From NCBI RefSeq assembly GCF_000620085.1, contig NZ_JHVJ01000007.1, forward strand, positions 248,001 to 312,000: a stretch of DNA of 64,000 nt. The letters are read 5' to 3'. The stretch is from Marinobacterium jannaschii DSM 6295 (lineage in GTDB: Bacteria > Pseudomonadota > Gammaproteobacteria > Pseudomonadales > Balneatricaceae). Below, one piece after another: positions 36,901-45,841 of this stretch; the first letter of the stretch is position 1, and every line of letters starts with the position of its first letter. A model generated the notes under the pieces. It did no database searches and was not told the DNA's origin. It saw only the letters and a program-made list of their open reading frames with translations. Both the position numbers and the translations under genes were made by a program.

Positions 36901-37451
36901 TGGTTTAGCACCGCATCAGCCAGTGCCGGCGACATGGTATAGATCTGGCTGCGCCAGAAATCCAGCACCGCATTGCGCACCAGTGGCTGGTCGTCCTGAG
37001 TCAGCTCACTCTCAAACAACGCACCACTTTCAAAGGCATGGCGGCGCAGCATCCGCTGACAGAAGCCGTGAATGGTAAAGATCGCCGCTTCATCCATCTG
37101 CTGCGCCGCCTGCTCCAGCAATCGGGCCGCCGCAGGATGATCTTCTGTATCATCCAGAAGACGCTGCAGCAGCGGGTCATTGCTGGCCCCCAGCAGAAAT
37201 GCCAGGCGCGCTTCACCGATACGGTTGCGGATACGGTCACGCAGCTCTTCGGTTGCCGCCTCGGTAAAGGTCACTACCAGAATCTGGTCTGGCCCGGGCA
37301 ATGGCCGTCCGGCCTCGGCACCATGCCCCAGCAGCAATCTCAGATAGAGTGCGGTAATGGTGTAGGTCTTGCCCGTGCCGGCACTAGCCTCAATCAGGCG
37401 CAGTCCGTGCAGGGGAAAGGTGATCGGATCCAGCGGCAATGGCTTAGTCAT
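33954..37451 (-). CDS. recB: RecBCD enzyme subunit RecB
   Basis: 3'-5' SF1 helicase and nuclease subunit, 1165 residues. Walker A IEASAGTGKTYTIT near residue 20, AMIDEFQDTDPLQYRIF, MIGDPKQAIYAFRGAD, MVTVHKSKGLEYPVVFLPF and LYVALTRS. The C-terminal nuclease domain is intact (KGFIDLVFRY and YYILDYKSN). Its ATG overlaps the recC stop by 8 bases. Confidence 0.97.
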   Translation of the reverse strand: MTKPLPLDPITFPLHGLRLIEASAGTGKTYTITALYLRLLLGHGAEAGRPLPGPDQILVVTFTEAATEELRDRIRNRIGEARLAFLLGASNDPLLQRLLDDTEDHPAAARLLEQAAQQMDEAAIFTIHGFCQRMLRRHAFESGALFESELTQDDQPLVRNAVLDFWRSQIYTMSPALADAVLNQWKTPDALLADIRSWLSTHELRLQPDLSGLDLEHSFQLRQQEIDQFRQTWLQNSDDLEALIRDSGVNKSSYRKDFVPKWIAQIAAWVSSEQAEPSKEVAKQLQRFSQETLISKTKKGAPPEHALFRQIDRLADSEVPLRQAMLARAMAEVKLRLQQHKQQHNLLTFDDLLSGLDSAIQREGGERLAEAIRQQFPVAMIDEFQDTDPLQYRIFSTLYGDRDDAALIMIGDPKQAIYAFRGADIFTYITARRQVGTPYTLDTNWRSTGQMVASVNRLFESAQSPFIYDQDILFQPVKAAGKSDKTPLTLEGKKLSAMALWHQPGEPLSRTDYRRCFARATAVEIDRLLSSDCRIGERCLQAGDIAVLVRDRYEADAVRSALAQFERPCVYLSNRESVFASQEAADFYLILQAVQEPGRERALRAALATELLQLDVEALDRLNHDERTWEATVAEFSDYQQSWHRHGVLPMLHRLLQRRNLAEQLLAMPGGERRLTDLLHIAELLQQASTEVEGHAGLLRWFADHIMAPNGGSEEQLLRLESDRNLVTMVTVHKSKGLEYPVVFLPFAADLRQARNAFYHDDDGQAILDLDEEDEAMGLADRERLAEEIRLLYVALTRSVYRCYLGLSHLKIGNSKKSVLDQGALGYLLLGDGAELDDKLALLQQSDCGIDLMSPPQDVAQVDMFGDQGHQDAAEQTLQARQFTAQVPRGWRITSYSALARHGGQAVVELPGLDLEVIEERDQHVTEEHSIFTFPKGARAGTFLHSLFEEIDFPQARGAELQAQIAESLEVEGYPEHWLGVLDQLVADVLDTELAPGLALRNLSAEDKQVEMEFMLPVEGLNATALNKLISRYDPLSAQAQGLHFDAVKGMLKGFIDLVFRYEGRYYILDYKSNHLGDQPELYQADALANAMTGHRYDLQYQLYALALHRLLASRLPDYDYERHFGGVYYLFLRGMKTGSDSGIFFNRPPHALVEALDQMFREAG

Positions 37452-40400
37452 CGCGATTCTCCTCCATCCATGGCTGCATTGGCTGGATCAGCTGATCTAC
37501 CAGGATTTTCAGTTCAGTCTCAAACATATTCAGTTGCGGGTAGATACGGCGGATATAGGGGTCATCCAGTGCACCGAAGTTACGGGGGCCGCCGTTAAAG
37601 CGGTTCTCCAGTGCGGTCTGAGCTTTGTCTTCACCTTTTTCCAGCTGCTTGTAGTATTCCCAGGCACACCCCGGATCAAAGGCGATCGGCCGGCACCGGC
37701 CCTCTTTATAGAGTTCAACCAGTTGTGTCAGCTGCTCTGCGGCTTTATCCCGTGGTAGCGGCCTGAAGCTGACCAGCCCGGACAGTCCCCGGTAGTAGCT
37801 TACTTTCAGATCGGGGAAAGCAAGTGAACAGGCCAGATGTTCGATCCAGCAGTTTATACGATCGTGAGCCTGGACCTGAGAGGGTCGGTATCGCAGCAAG
37901 GTATCTTCATAAAAGCCATCGATCCAGGCGGTCAGGCTAAGACCTGCAATATCAAGGCGCAGCTCACGTCGCTGCGGCTCTCCCTCCTTCAGGGCATTCA
38001 CCTTTTCCGCCAGCTCCTCGCAGTCATGGCGCAGCTTTGCCAGCAGGCGCTGGCCTCCCATCGCCACCGGCAACAAGCCTTCGGCATACACCTGCGCGTC
38101 CACCCGGTCCAGCGGCCCCTGCTCTAACGCGACCTTGAGATAGCGATTCTTCAGCAGGTAATCATCCAGACGCTCCAGATCGAAAGGCTCCTCATCCAGG
38201 GTCTGACTGTCGCCATCACGGAAATACACTTTCAGGCGCTGATTTAGGAAGTAGCGGCAGGGGTTACGGAAGAACGCCTGCAACTCGCTCAGCTCAAGGG
38301 ATTCCGGCAGATCCGCCTCAAGCCGCTTGACCAGGAAACCCGCGCTGGCATCGGCCTGAGGGGCCGCGGCACCGAGCCACTCACGGGCATAGCTGAACAA
38401 TGCACTCCCCTGACGGAAGTAAGCGGCGCTGAAAGGTGCCAGTGGATGCTCGGTGGTCAGGCGACGGCGCAGGGCATCGGTACTATCAAGACCGTTCAGT
38501 GTCAGATGTTCCGGCAGCACATATCCCTGGCCACAGTATTCCATCAGCTCACTCACCAGCACCGAGGGGACTTTTTCGCTGTTATCCTGGATCGAGCGCC
38601 CGACATAACTGATATAGAGTGTTTCCCGGGCCGACAGCAGCGCCTCCAGAAACAGGTATCGGTCATCGTCGCGCCGGGAGCGATCTCCCCGGCGCGGCTG
38701 ATCGGACATCAGGTCGAACCCCAACGGCGGCATGCTGCGCGGATAGTCGCCATCATTCATCCCCAGCAGGCACACGACCCGAAACGGGATCGAGCGCATC
38801 GGCATCAGCGTACAGAAGTTGATTGCCCCGACCATAAAGCGCTGACTGGAACGCTGCGATGACAGGCCGTTACTGAGATAGTCGTGCAGGATCTCAGCAG
38901 AGATCGGCTGATCAAAAGCGGCATCTGCAGTTTGCTCCGCCAGCCGCTTGAGCAACTCTCTCACCCGCTCCATCGCCACTTCATCATCATCGTCGGCCAG
39001 GTAGGTGTCCTGCAGCAGCTGGTTAATTTCCAGTATCCACTGGTTCAGCGGCTTATCGCCACTGAAGCTCTGCTGGCAGCGCTCCAGCAGATCGATAAAC
39101 TCCAGCAACTGTCCCAGCAGGGCCGCCTCCAGTCCCTCTACCTCGCTGTACGGCGCAATGCTATCCCAGAGCTGATCCAGCTCGCCCATGGCATAGCCAG
39201 CCAGCATCCGCTTCAGGCCAAAGCGCCAGCTGTTCTGCTCAAACAGCGGCAGGTCCAGCAGGCTGCGATGCTCGCTGTTCAGTCCCCAGCGGATATTCAC
39301 CGCCGAGATCCAGCGTCGCAGGGTGTGATAGTCCTCTTCATCCAGCTCAAGGCGGCGCAATACGGCCGGCACTTCCAGCAACTCCAGCATCTCCGAGACG
39401 GTAAAGCGGCTCTGGCGCAGGGAGGTGAGCTTCAGCAGGCTGAGCAGTAGCGGATTCTCCTGCTGTGCAGAACGGTCGGAGATCGAAAACGGCAGGTAGC
39501 GCTCAGCCGGGGCATTGGCAAATACCGCTTCGATATAAGGCGCGTAGGCTGCCACATCCGGCACCATGACGATGATATCCCGTGGTGAAAGGTCCGGCTG
39601 GCGCTCAAACATCGCCAGGAGCTGATCATGCAATACCTCAACCTCACGCAGCGGGCTGTGGCAACTGTGCAGGCTGATCGAACGATCATCGGGCTGCAGG
39701 GACTGCTTGTAATGGCTGCTCTCTATCACATCCCGCGCAGCGGGAAAGCGGGCGGCATCGTCCAGCTGCAGAATATCCTTCTGCACCCGGGACAACAGGC
39801 TGTTCGGTTCAGCCTCCTGAAACAGCTCAATCTCATCGGCCCCCAGATCCTGCAGCAGGTAAAGATAGTCCCGTCCCAGCTTCCCCATGGACGCCAGTAT
39901 CGGGTTACCGTGGTTAAAATAACTCTCTGCGTCCACACCCGGCTTATCAAACCAGCGACGGCTGATACGGGCGATCTGTGCCCGGTCAACGATATCGCCC
40001 CAGTAGTACTGGCAGGGGTTGGTCACCATCAGATGCACATCCACCTTACGTCCCATCGCCTGCAGCGCTTCGACGTAATTCTGTGGCAGAGCCGAAATGC
40101 CAAAGACAAACAGGCGTTCGGGCAACCCCGCCCGGGCAGCGTCGGTCCTGGCCAGGGCCGACACAAAGCTGCTGTACATATTGGCCCGGTGCCAGTGCGG
40201 CTGGCCCAGCTCAGCACTTCTCTGTACCAGTGCGTGCCAGAGGATCGGTTGCCATAACTGGGTCTCGGCCGCCATCTGCCCGCCCTGCTCCCAGTCGGCG
40301 ATCCAGTCCGGCCGATAGACCAGATACTGGTCAAACAGGTCGGCAATCTTGCCGCACAGCTGGTAAAGCTTGAAATCAGACTGATCGTCACTCAGATACT

Positions 40401-40737
40401 GCGCCAGCGCGGTAAATTCTTCGCGCGGCAACAGGTCCGGGAGGAGTTGCATCAGCTTCCAGCTCATCGCCTCCTTTTCAAAGGCAGAGCGGCGCGGCAC
40501 GCCGTCGAGCACCTGAGAGAAGCTCTCCCAGAGAAAACTGGCTGGCAGCGGGAAATCCACCGACGCCGCGATGCCAAGGCTTTTCGCCAGCTCGAGTTTC
40601 AGCCACTGGGCCATACCCGGGCTCTGCACCAGAATGGTCTCGCGGGCAAAGGGGTCCTGGAGCGGCTCACGGCGCACCATTTCAACCAGCAGGTCTTTGA
40701 GAAGGTCCAGCTCATTTGAGTGATAGATTCGAAACAT
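37444..40737 (-). CDS. recC: RecBCD enzyme subunit RecC
   Basis: Chi-recognition subunit of RecBCD, 1097 residues. N-terminal MFRIYHSNELDLLKDLLVEM, RETILVQSPGMAQWLKLELA, an inactive helicase-like core (VCLLGMNDGDYPRSMPPLGF) and a C-terminal inactive nuclease-like fold. First gene of the operon. The upstream 170 bases separate it from a small hypothetical gene. The Chi sequence recognised cannot be predicted from sequence alone. Confidence 0.97.
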   Translation of the reverse strand: MFRIYHSNELDLLKDLLVEMVRREPLQDPFARETILVQSPGMAQWLKLELAKSLGIAASVDFPLPASFLWESFSQVLDGVPRRSAFEKEAMSWKLMQLLPDLLPREEFTALAQYLSDDQSDFKLYQLCGKIADLFDQYLVYRPDWIADWEQGGQMAAETQLWQPILWHALVQRSAELGQPHWHRANMYSSFVSALARTDAARAGLPERLFVFGISALPQNYVEALQAMGRKVDVHLMVTNPCQYYWGDIVDRAQIARISRRWFDKPGVDAESYFNHGNPILASMGKLGRDYLYLLQDLGADEIELFQEAEPNSLLSRVQKDILQLDDAARFPAARDVIESSHYKQSLQPDDRSISLHSCHSPLREVEVLHDQLLAMFERQPDLSPRDIIVMVPDVAAYAPYIEAVFANAPAERYLPFSISDRSAQQENPLLLSLLKLTSLRQSRFTVSEMLELLEVPAVLRRLELDEEDYHTLRRWISAVNIRWGLNSEHRSLLDLPLFEQNSWRFGLKRMLAGYAMGELDQLWDSIAPYSEVEGLEAALLGQLLEFIDLLERCQQSFSGDKPLNQWILEINQLLQDTYLADDDDEVAMERVRELLKRLAEQTADAAFDQPISAEILHDYLSNGLSSQRSSQRFMVGAINFCTLMPMRSIPFRVVCLLGMNDGDYPRSMPPLGFDLMSDQPRRGDRSRRDDDRYLFLEALLSARETLYISYVGRSIQDNSEKVPSVLVSELMEYCGQGYVLPEHLTLNGLDSTDALRRRLTTEHPLAPFSAAYFRQGSALFSYAREWLGAAAPQADASAGFLVKRLEADLPESLELSELQAFFRNPCRYFLNQRLKVYFRDGDSQTLDEEPFDLERLDDYLLKNRYLKVALEQGPLDRVDAQVYAEGLLPVAMGGQRLLAKLRHDCEELAEKVNALKEGEPQRRELRLDIAGLSLTAWIDGFYEDTLLRYRPSQVQAHDRINCWIEHLACSLAFPDLKVSYYRGLSGLVSFRPLPRDKAAEQLTQLVELYKEGRCRPIAFDPGCAWEYYKQLEKGEDKAQTALENRFNGGPRNFGALDDPYIRRIYPQLNMFETELKILVDQLIQPMQPWMEENRDD

Positions 40738-40908
40738 CGGGTCCCTGAAGTCGGTGCAAACTATGGAGGCTACAAGCTTAACCGATCAGGTTACGGGCTG
40801 AGAACAGAGGATGATGGCGGATTAAGATACGGACGCATCAGGAGAGACCGGCCTGGCCGGACAGCGGCAGCAAGAAATGGGGGTTGCGGGTAAAGCGGAA
40901 ACGCCGGG

Positions 40909-41112
40909 CTATCCGGCGGAATCAGGATCGGGGTCAGCCGCAGGCAACGCCGTAAACCCCTCTTCAGGGGTCCAGTAATCACGTCCCTGCTCGACCCTGA
41001 CAACACCGGCAAAGCGGTTCTGAAGATAGACTACGGCTTCCTCAAGAGTATCCAGGTCACAGAGAATCACGCCACCGCGATCATTATCAGTCGTAAACAG
41101 GAAACTCTTCAC
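40909..41112 (-). CDS. Hypothetical protein, 67 residues
   Basis: Starts at GTG (41110-41112) with GAGG 6 bases upstream. The product VKSFLFTTDNDRGGVILCDL has an alternating strand-helix pattern (LDTLEEAVVYLQNRF) and an acidic Pro/Asp tail, suggesting a small soluble alpha/beta domain. I do not recognise a family. Located upstream of recC on the same strand, possibly in one transcript. Confidence 0.6.
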   Translation of the reverse strand: MKSFLFTTDNDRGGVILCDLDTLEEAVVYLQNRFAGVVRVEQGRDYWTPEEGFTALPAADPDPDSAG

Positions 41113-41184
41113 GCTTTACCTCAACAGGTCTTTTTACTTCAATCGCCAGACAGGCCGGCCAGGGATTACATCAGCATAACGCAG

Positions 41185-41454
41185 TCAGGATAAACGGGTA
41201 AATGCCCGGATACTGTCCTGCAGTTTACGATTGCGGCGCAGCACCAGCCAGGGGCTGATGATCAGCGAGAACCCCCAGCAGACTGCGGGAATCGTCCAGG
41301 AATAACCACCGGCCATCGCGATAATCGTCAACAACAACGACGCAGCCCAGGAGCTGTACACCAACCCCAGAGGCCCCAACAATGCCGCCAGCAATAAGCC
41401 GGTACGCTGCCGTTTACGATGTCGCTGAGTAAGTTGTTTCACCAGTTTTGACAC
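41185..41454 (-). CDS. Small membrane protein, unknown function
   Basis: Start placed at GTG 41452-41454, with GGAG 7 bases upstream; the frame is open to 41499 without a site. About 89 residues: a basic N-terminus (KLVKQLTQRHRKRQR), then two hydrophobic segments (LLLAALLGPLGLVYSSWAAS and a following GYSWTIPAVCWGFSLIISP) and a basic C-terminus. Two helices with both ends inside are predicted. Family not recognised. Confidence 0.6.
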   Translation of the reverse strand: MSKLVKQLTQRHRKRQRTGLLLAALLGPLGLVYSSWAASLLLTIIAMAGGYSWTIPAVCWGFSLIISPWLVLRRNRKLQDSIRAFTRLS

Positions 41455-41558
41455 GGACTGACTCCCTGAACTCTGTTCTGCCCTTCCTGCGGGCAGCACA
41501 TCATACCGATATCCTGCCAGCTTTCCAGCTCTTCTCTGCGCGCTCCGTCGCGGTCGGT

Positions 41559-43163
41559 CTATACGTGAAATCGGGCAACCAGTCCGTTCAGCGTTTCACT
41601 GCGTCCGTCAAGCGTGGCGATGGCATTCTTATTCTCGGCCACGGCCTGAGACGTTTCTTCTGACAGGGTGAAGATCCGCTGTATATTTGCGCTGATCTCA
41701 TCGGTAACAGCCGACTGCTCCTCCGATGCACTGGCAATCTGCATGTTCAGGTCTGAGATATGATCCATCTCCTGCGAGATCTCCTTCAGGGCCCGCTCGG
41801 CTAGCTGAACCCGCTCTACCGCGTGGCCGCTCTTTTCTTCACTGGAGGCCATAACACGTACAGCATTCTCACTGCCAAGTTGCAGCTCCTCGATCATTTT
41901 GCGAATCTCGATAGTGCTCTGCTGGGTCCGTCCCGCCAGGGTACGCACCTCATCGGCAACCACTGCAAAACCGCGTCCCTGATCACCGGCCCTGGCCGCC
42001 TCAATCGCCGCATTCAATGCAAGCAGGTTTGTCTGATCCGCGATATCACCAATCACACTGACAATCTCACCGATACGGTCTGACTGGGTCTTGAGTCGGG
42101 TAATCACCGCTGCACCCTGGCGGACATCCTCCGCCAGGTGGCGCATACCGTCAGCTGCACTGCCCAGAGAATCAACCCCGGCAGTAAACTCAGTCTGGGC
42201 ATGATCCACGGCTTTCACGGCATCAGAGGTATTGTTAGCAACACTGTGAGCGGTGTTCGCCATCTCCTCAACCGCTGCGGCCAGCAATTCTGTCTCGTTT
42301 TTCTGCTGCTCGGTGCGGGCAGCGTTGCCGCTGGCATTGTTGTTAATCCGGTCGAGTCCGAGTTCCAGGTCCTGCGACAGGCCATGAATATCAGCAATCA
42401 GCTTCGCCATATTGGCCATAAAGCTGTTGATCTCCTGGGCCAGGCGCTGAAACTCATCATTGCCTTTTAACTGCAGGCGCTGACTCAGGTCGCCCTGGCC
42501 ATCGGTAAGGTTTTTCAGGGCCGCAAACAGCGTGTCCAGCCGGCCGGTAAGGTACTGATAGAGCCAGAAAGCCACGCCCATAATCAGGACAAGTGCGATG
42601 CCGGTGGCCAGAAGCATATACCGGAAGCCCGCACGACTGATCGCTTCAAACTCCGCAGTCGCATTCTGCACTATCTCCTGATAGTGCTTTTCCAGACGCT
42701 GAAAGCCTTCGATAGCCGGGCCATCAGAGATCTTTACGGCTTTATCCAGTTCACGGACAGAGAACCCCTGAGCTATAAGCGCCTGTATCTGATCTGCGGC
42801 GTTGCGGTATTTAAGCAATGTATCGGAGATATCCCGCAGCGCCTTTTTCTCCACCGTGGTCAGCTGTGGCAGGTCACGATAGCGATCGATCAGCCCGGAG
42901 ACCTGCTCAAAGTCAGCGATGACACGCTCATGGTATTTGGGGGTTCCGCGCAGAACATAGTTTTTGAAATTATGAATCAGGGCTCCGTAGCCCGCATATT
43001 GCCGGATCTCCAGCAGCAGTTGCTGTCGCGCCTGCGCCTGTTGCTGCAGTTTCTCCCAACTGTCCTGATGTGCGCTGTTCTGCCAGCTCTGGATGGCGAA
43101 TAATGCCGCGAATGCCACGACAACGCCTGCAAGCAACAGCAAAAAACGATGTTTAAGGGTCAT
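41559..43163 (-). CDS. Methyl-accepting chemotaxis protein
   Basis: 534 residues: membrane helix (about 8-25), periplasmic four-helix sensor (about 30-180), second membrane helix ([20 protein letters not shown]), HAMP and a long cytoplasmic coiled coil. The signalling tip is present ([38 protein letters not shown]). It lacks a CheR-tethering pentapeptide. The ligand is unknown and no other chemotaxis genes are near. Confidence 0.95.
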   Translation of the reverse strand: MTLKHRFLLLLAGVVVAFAALFAIQSWQNSAHQDSWEKLQQQAQARQQLLLEIRQYAGYGALIHNFKNYVLRGTPKYHERVIADFEQVSGLIDRYRDLPQLTTVEKKALRDISDTLLKYRNAADQIQALIAQGFSVRELDKAVKISDGPAIEGFQRLEKHYQEIVQNATAEFEAISRAGFRYMLLATGIALVLIMGVAFWLYQYLTGRLDTLFAALKNLTDGQGDLSQRLQLKGNDEFQRLAQEINSFMANMAKLIADIHGLSQDLELGLDRINNNASGNAARTEQQKNETELLAAAVEEMANTAHSVANNTSDAVKAVDHAQTEFTAGVDSLGSAADGMRHLAEDVRQGAAVITRLKTQSDRIGEIVSVIGDIADQTNLLALNAAIEAARAGDQGRGFAVVADEVRTLAGRTQQSTIEIRKMIEELQLGSENAVRVMASSEEKSGHAVERVQLAERALKEISQEMDHISDLNMQIASASEEQSAVTDEISANIQRIFTLSEETSQAVAENKNAIATLDGRSETLNGLVARFHV

Positions 43164-43328
43164 TTGAGAGTTCCTTTCCGGGTATCTGTGAAGAATGAAT
43201 GTTCATGCAGACAGAGCATAAACTCAGACTTTATTCCTAGTTATGAGATAACTCAAAGATTATATCCATGCCAGCCTCACATAGACTAGTCAATGAATAC
43301 TCTTTCTGCTCCGCATCTCCGGACTGAC

Positions 43329-44180
43329 CTATTCTGCCTGGCACAGCGGCCTGAACAGCTGCTCCAGCCAGGGAGCAATATCACCTGAAAATGCCAAATC
43401 CAGCACAAACTCCTGTCCCCGGGCCGCGGCCTGCAAAACAACCTCTTCATCTGTCTGCTGCCAGCGCCAAGGTTGACGGTGATAGCTCAGCGCCTGTTCA
43501 AATTCGTCAGGCCAGAATGCCGGGGGCAGGCGCCAGACAGAACGGGTTGCTCCCTCCCGGGTGAGTTTCAATTCAGGACGATGGTGATTAAAGCAGCCAG
43601 AGCCGGGCAAATCCGTCTCACCCCCGGGCAGGGTCAGGCGGGGTGTGGGCAGATAGAGGGTATTGAACGGATAGTCCTTTACCAGATGAGGGTGCTGTTG
43701 CAGCTGGGGGAAGCGAGCTGCCAGCTGACTGTCCGGAGTCGCGATTTCACCGACCTGGAGCCAGCCATAGATATGATGCATATCTGCTGCCCCTGGGCGG
43801 AACTGCCAGCGCCCGCGCACTTTTTCGACCTCACGAAACCAGCCGAAAAACAGAAACAGATCGCCTACGCCCACGCCCTCCTGCTCCAGATGCCGTTGTG
43901 CACTGCCACTTTGCCCGAATGCAGGCAGCCATTGTTCATCGACGGACTTCAGGCGCGGATCTATATCCGGATCAAGGTGACAGGCACTGCGCCACTGCTT
44001 ACCTCCTAACTGCTTGATCAGGCGGGATAATGGCAGATTATCCTGATGCAACTGACTGTAACGCACAGGCCCGTCAGCCTGCGGGATCGGCAGAGATAAC
44101 AGGCGACCATCGGGGAATATCGGGCTTGCCAGGCCCCCCGCACTGGAATCAGTGCCTTTTCGGCTTAAGATGATTTTCAT
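43329..44180 (-). CDS. Nmad3-like (nucleotide modification associated domain) protein
   Basis: Start placed at ATG 44178-44180 (MKIILSRKGTDSSAGGLASP), 13 bases after the SMR gene stop; an in-frame GTG at 44205 is the alternative. 283 residues. The N-terminal KxxxSRKGxDSxxGGxxSPIxPDG with LLSLPIPQ is the signature I associate with Nmad3 domains, found near DNA-modification genes in phages and bacteria. Other blocks: GDLFLFFGWFREVE and MHHIYGWLQVGEI. Function is not established. It is not next to any methylase or hypermodification gene here. Confidence 0.65.
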   Translation of the reverse strand: MKIILSRKGTDSSAGGLASPIFPDGRLLSLPIPQADGPVRYSQLHQDNLPLSRLIKQLGGKQWRSACHLDPDIDPRLKSVDEQWLPAFGQSGSAQRHLEQEGVGVGDLFLFFGWFREVEKVRGRWQFRPGAADMHHIYGWLQVGEIATPDSQLAARFPQLQQHPHLVKDYPFNTLYLPTPRLTLPGGETDLPGSGCFNHHRPELKLTREGATRSVWRLPPAFWPDEFEQALSYHRQPWRWQQTDEEVVLQAAARGQEFVLDLAFSGDIAPWLEQLFRPLCQAE

Positions 44181-44193
44181 AGAGGGGATAGGT

Positions 44194-44520
44194 TCAATGA
44201 GCACCACCAGCCAGATTCAGGCCGACTACACCCAGAATAATCAGAGAAAGGGATATCAGTTTCATCGTGGTCACGGCTTCACTGAAACAGAGCACGCCGA
44301 TCAGTGCAATCGCCGCCGTTCCCACTCCTGACCAGATCGCATACGCAGTCCCGACTTCGAACACCTTGAGCGCATAGGTCAGGAAGACAAAGGCCAGGCC
44401 ATAGCAGACAAACATCAACACCGACGGAAGCAGGCGACTGAAGCCTTCCGAGTATTTCATCGCGGTTGTTCCGCCAACCTCCAAAAGGATTGCAGCCAGC
44501 AGGTATAGCCAGTGTTGCAT
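44194..44520 (-). CDS. Small multidrug resistance (SMR) family transporter
   Basis: Four-helix proton-coupled exporter, 108 residues. Start at ATG 44518-44520 with GGGAG 7 bases upstream. The essential Glu is in AAILLEVGGTTAMKYSEGF (Glu14 counterpart), and YAIWSGVGTAAIALIG matches the EmrE/Qac branch. Cations, quaternary amines or guanidinium-like compounds are possible substrates. A perfect 14-base tandem repeat lies 65-92 bases upstream. Confidence 0.92.
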   Translation of the reverse strand: MQHWLYLLAAILLEVGGTTAMKYSEGFSRLLPSVLMFVCYGLAFVFLTYALKVFEVGTAYAIWSGVGTAAIALIGVLCFSEAVTTMKLISLSLIILGVVGLNLAGGAH

Positions 44521-44584
44521 CTGTACTCTCCCGAATAGGTGAAGCGCACAGTTTGCACATCCTGCCTGACAGAGGCAACGCATT

Positions 44585-44612
44585 GAGTGACAACACAGGA
44601 GTGACAACACAG
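44585..44612. repeat. Perfect tandem repeat, 2 x 14 bases, upstream of the SMR gene
   Basis: GAGTGACAACACAG occurs twice head to tail (44585-44598 and 44599-44612). It lies in the putative promoter/leader zone of the SMR gene and may be an operator duplication or simple slippage. Confidence 0.8.
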
Positions 44613-44763
44613 AGTTGCGTGGAAACGGGAAACGGCACTATCAAGACAGGGCGGGCCTTGCAGTCACAACGCAGCAAATATCTGATGCACCACCACAGAT
44701 ATCCCCGATTCCTAACCTGCCTTGTCGCAGCCAGCCCTCGGGGAAGACGCCACAAGCGATCAG

Positions 44764-45576
44764 TTAGTCTTCCATAAACTCCTCTTCAAGAATTTCCAGC
44801 GGCTTACAATGATCCACAACCTCGCCCTGGCGAATCATCAGTACTTCGCCATCACTCATCGGTCGCCACTCTCCGTCAGAAAGCGGCCGGTCGCTGATCA
44901 GCACTAATGGCGCGGCATCTGAGGACTGGAGCGTGACATCTTTCAATGCGTGCCGGGTATTTGTTTCAAGTACGTAAAATCCGGGCCTGACGGCACCATC
45001 AATCAGACGGCGGTCGGAATGCACATACAGATAGTCACCATCGGAATAGATAAACGGCGCGGCCCCCAACGGGGCGATCCGTGATGCGAAGTCCGTTACG
45101 ATAGAAAGGCGAACAATTCTCTCTGGCCGTCCATCTTTCCAGATAATCTGATTACGCGATAACAGCGCACAGAAAGCTCGCTCACTGTCGCTCTCTCCTA
45201 AAGGGCTGAAGCTCCCCAGCGGAAACCGGTATGTTTCCTCAATGCCGGGTAAACGGCCTTCATGGAGAAAAAAATGATGATGCCCGGCCATCTCACGGAC
45301 ATAAGGCCCCTGACGACTCAGATCGCGACGACTGCTGTCGGTGCTGCTGGCGGCAAAGAGAGAGTGATACACGGCACGATCCCACTGGGACAGTGCCCGC
45401 TGACCTACTGATCCCGGGCGGGCAGCCGATTCTTTAAGGCAAAGCGCTTCGCTGCCCTCATACTGCACCAGTCCCCAGTCGACGCGTGATCTCTGGTCAT
45501 CAGTTGCGGGCCAGAGTGATTGCTCACTGCGTATAAGAACGGGCGTAGCTGAAGAGACAACAAGAACTCTATCCAT
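44764..45576 (-). CDS. YafJ-fold amidotransferase-like protein lacking catalytic residues
   Basis: 270 residues with the class II amidotransferase layout of the gene at 17399-18190: DWGLVQYEG matches [19 protein letters not shown] matches FAHNGQLDP, and PLGESDSERAFCALL matches [15 protein letters not shown]. The nucleophile is gone: the protein begins MDRVLVVSS instead of MCELLG. The HIRQA Arg and the Asn of HNG are also replaced. The frame is complete with a ribosome site (GGGAA), so this is not a decayed gene. It is probably a non-catalytic binding or regulatory protein. Confidence 0.75.
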   Translation of the reverse strand: MDRVLVVSSATPVLIRSEQSLWPATDDQRSRVDWGLVQYEGSEALCLKESAARPGSVGQRALSQWDRAVYHSLFAASSTDSSRRDLSRQGPYVREMAGHHHFFLHEGRLPGIEETYRFPLGSFSPLGESDSERAFCALLSRNQIIWKDGRPERIVRLSIVTDFASRIAPLGAAPFIYSDGDYLYVHSDRRLIDGAVRPGFYVLETNTRHALKDVTLQSSDAAPLVLISDRPLSDGEWRPMSDGEVLMIRQGEVVDHCKPLEILEEEFMED

Positions 45577-45841
45577 TTTCTGATTCCCGGCAATGATTCC
45601 ATTCTGTCGCTACCTTTTCGTATCGAGCGCTTTGTCTTCACAATACGTTCTACACGCCGCTCCCATTGGCATCCGGTGCAATAGACCGGGAAAAGGTACC
45701 GTGCTTGTCAAACAGTTAAGATCAGGCCTGACTAAACTGACCAGGCTCTACAGGCTCCGACTCCCCGGGGGACTGTAATCTGAAAAGCTTAATCCCCTTC
45801 CAGATCAGGCGACTGTCACCGTTCTCAGTCCAGCTAGTCCC

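Noticed and set aside
44521-44763. Guanidine riboswitch upstream of the SMR gene
   Set aside because: I looked for paired ACGR-loop hairpins or a ykkC core and found neither; only the tandem repeat is present.
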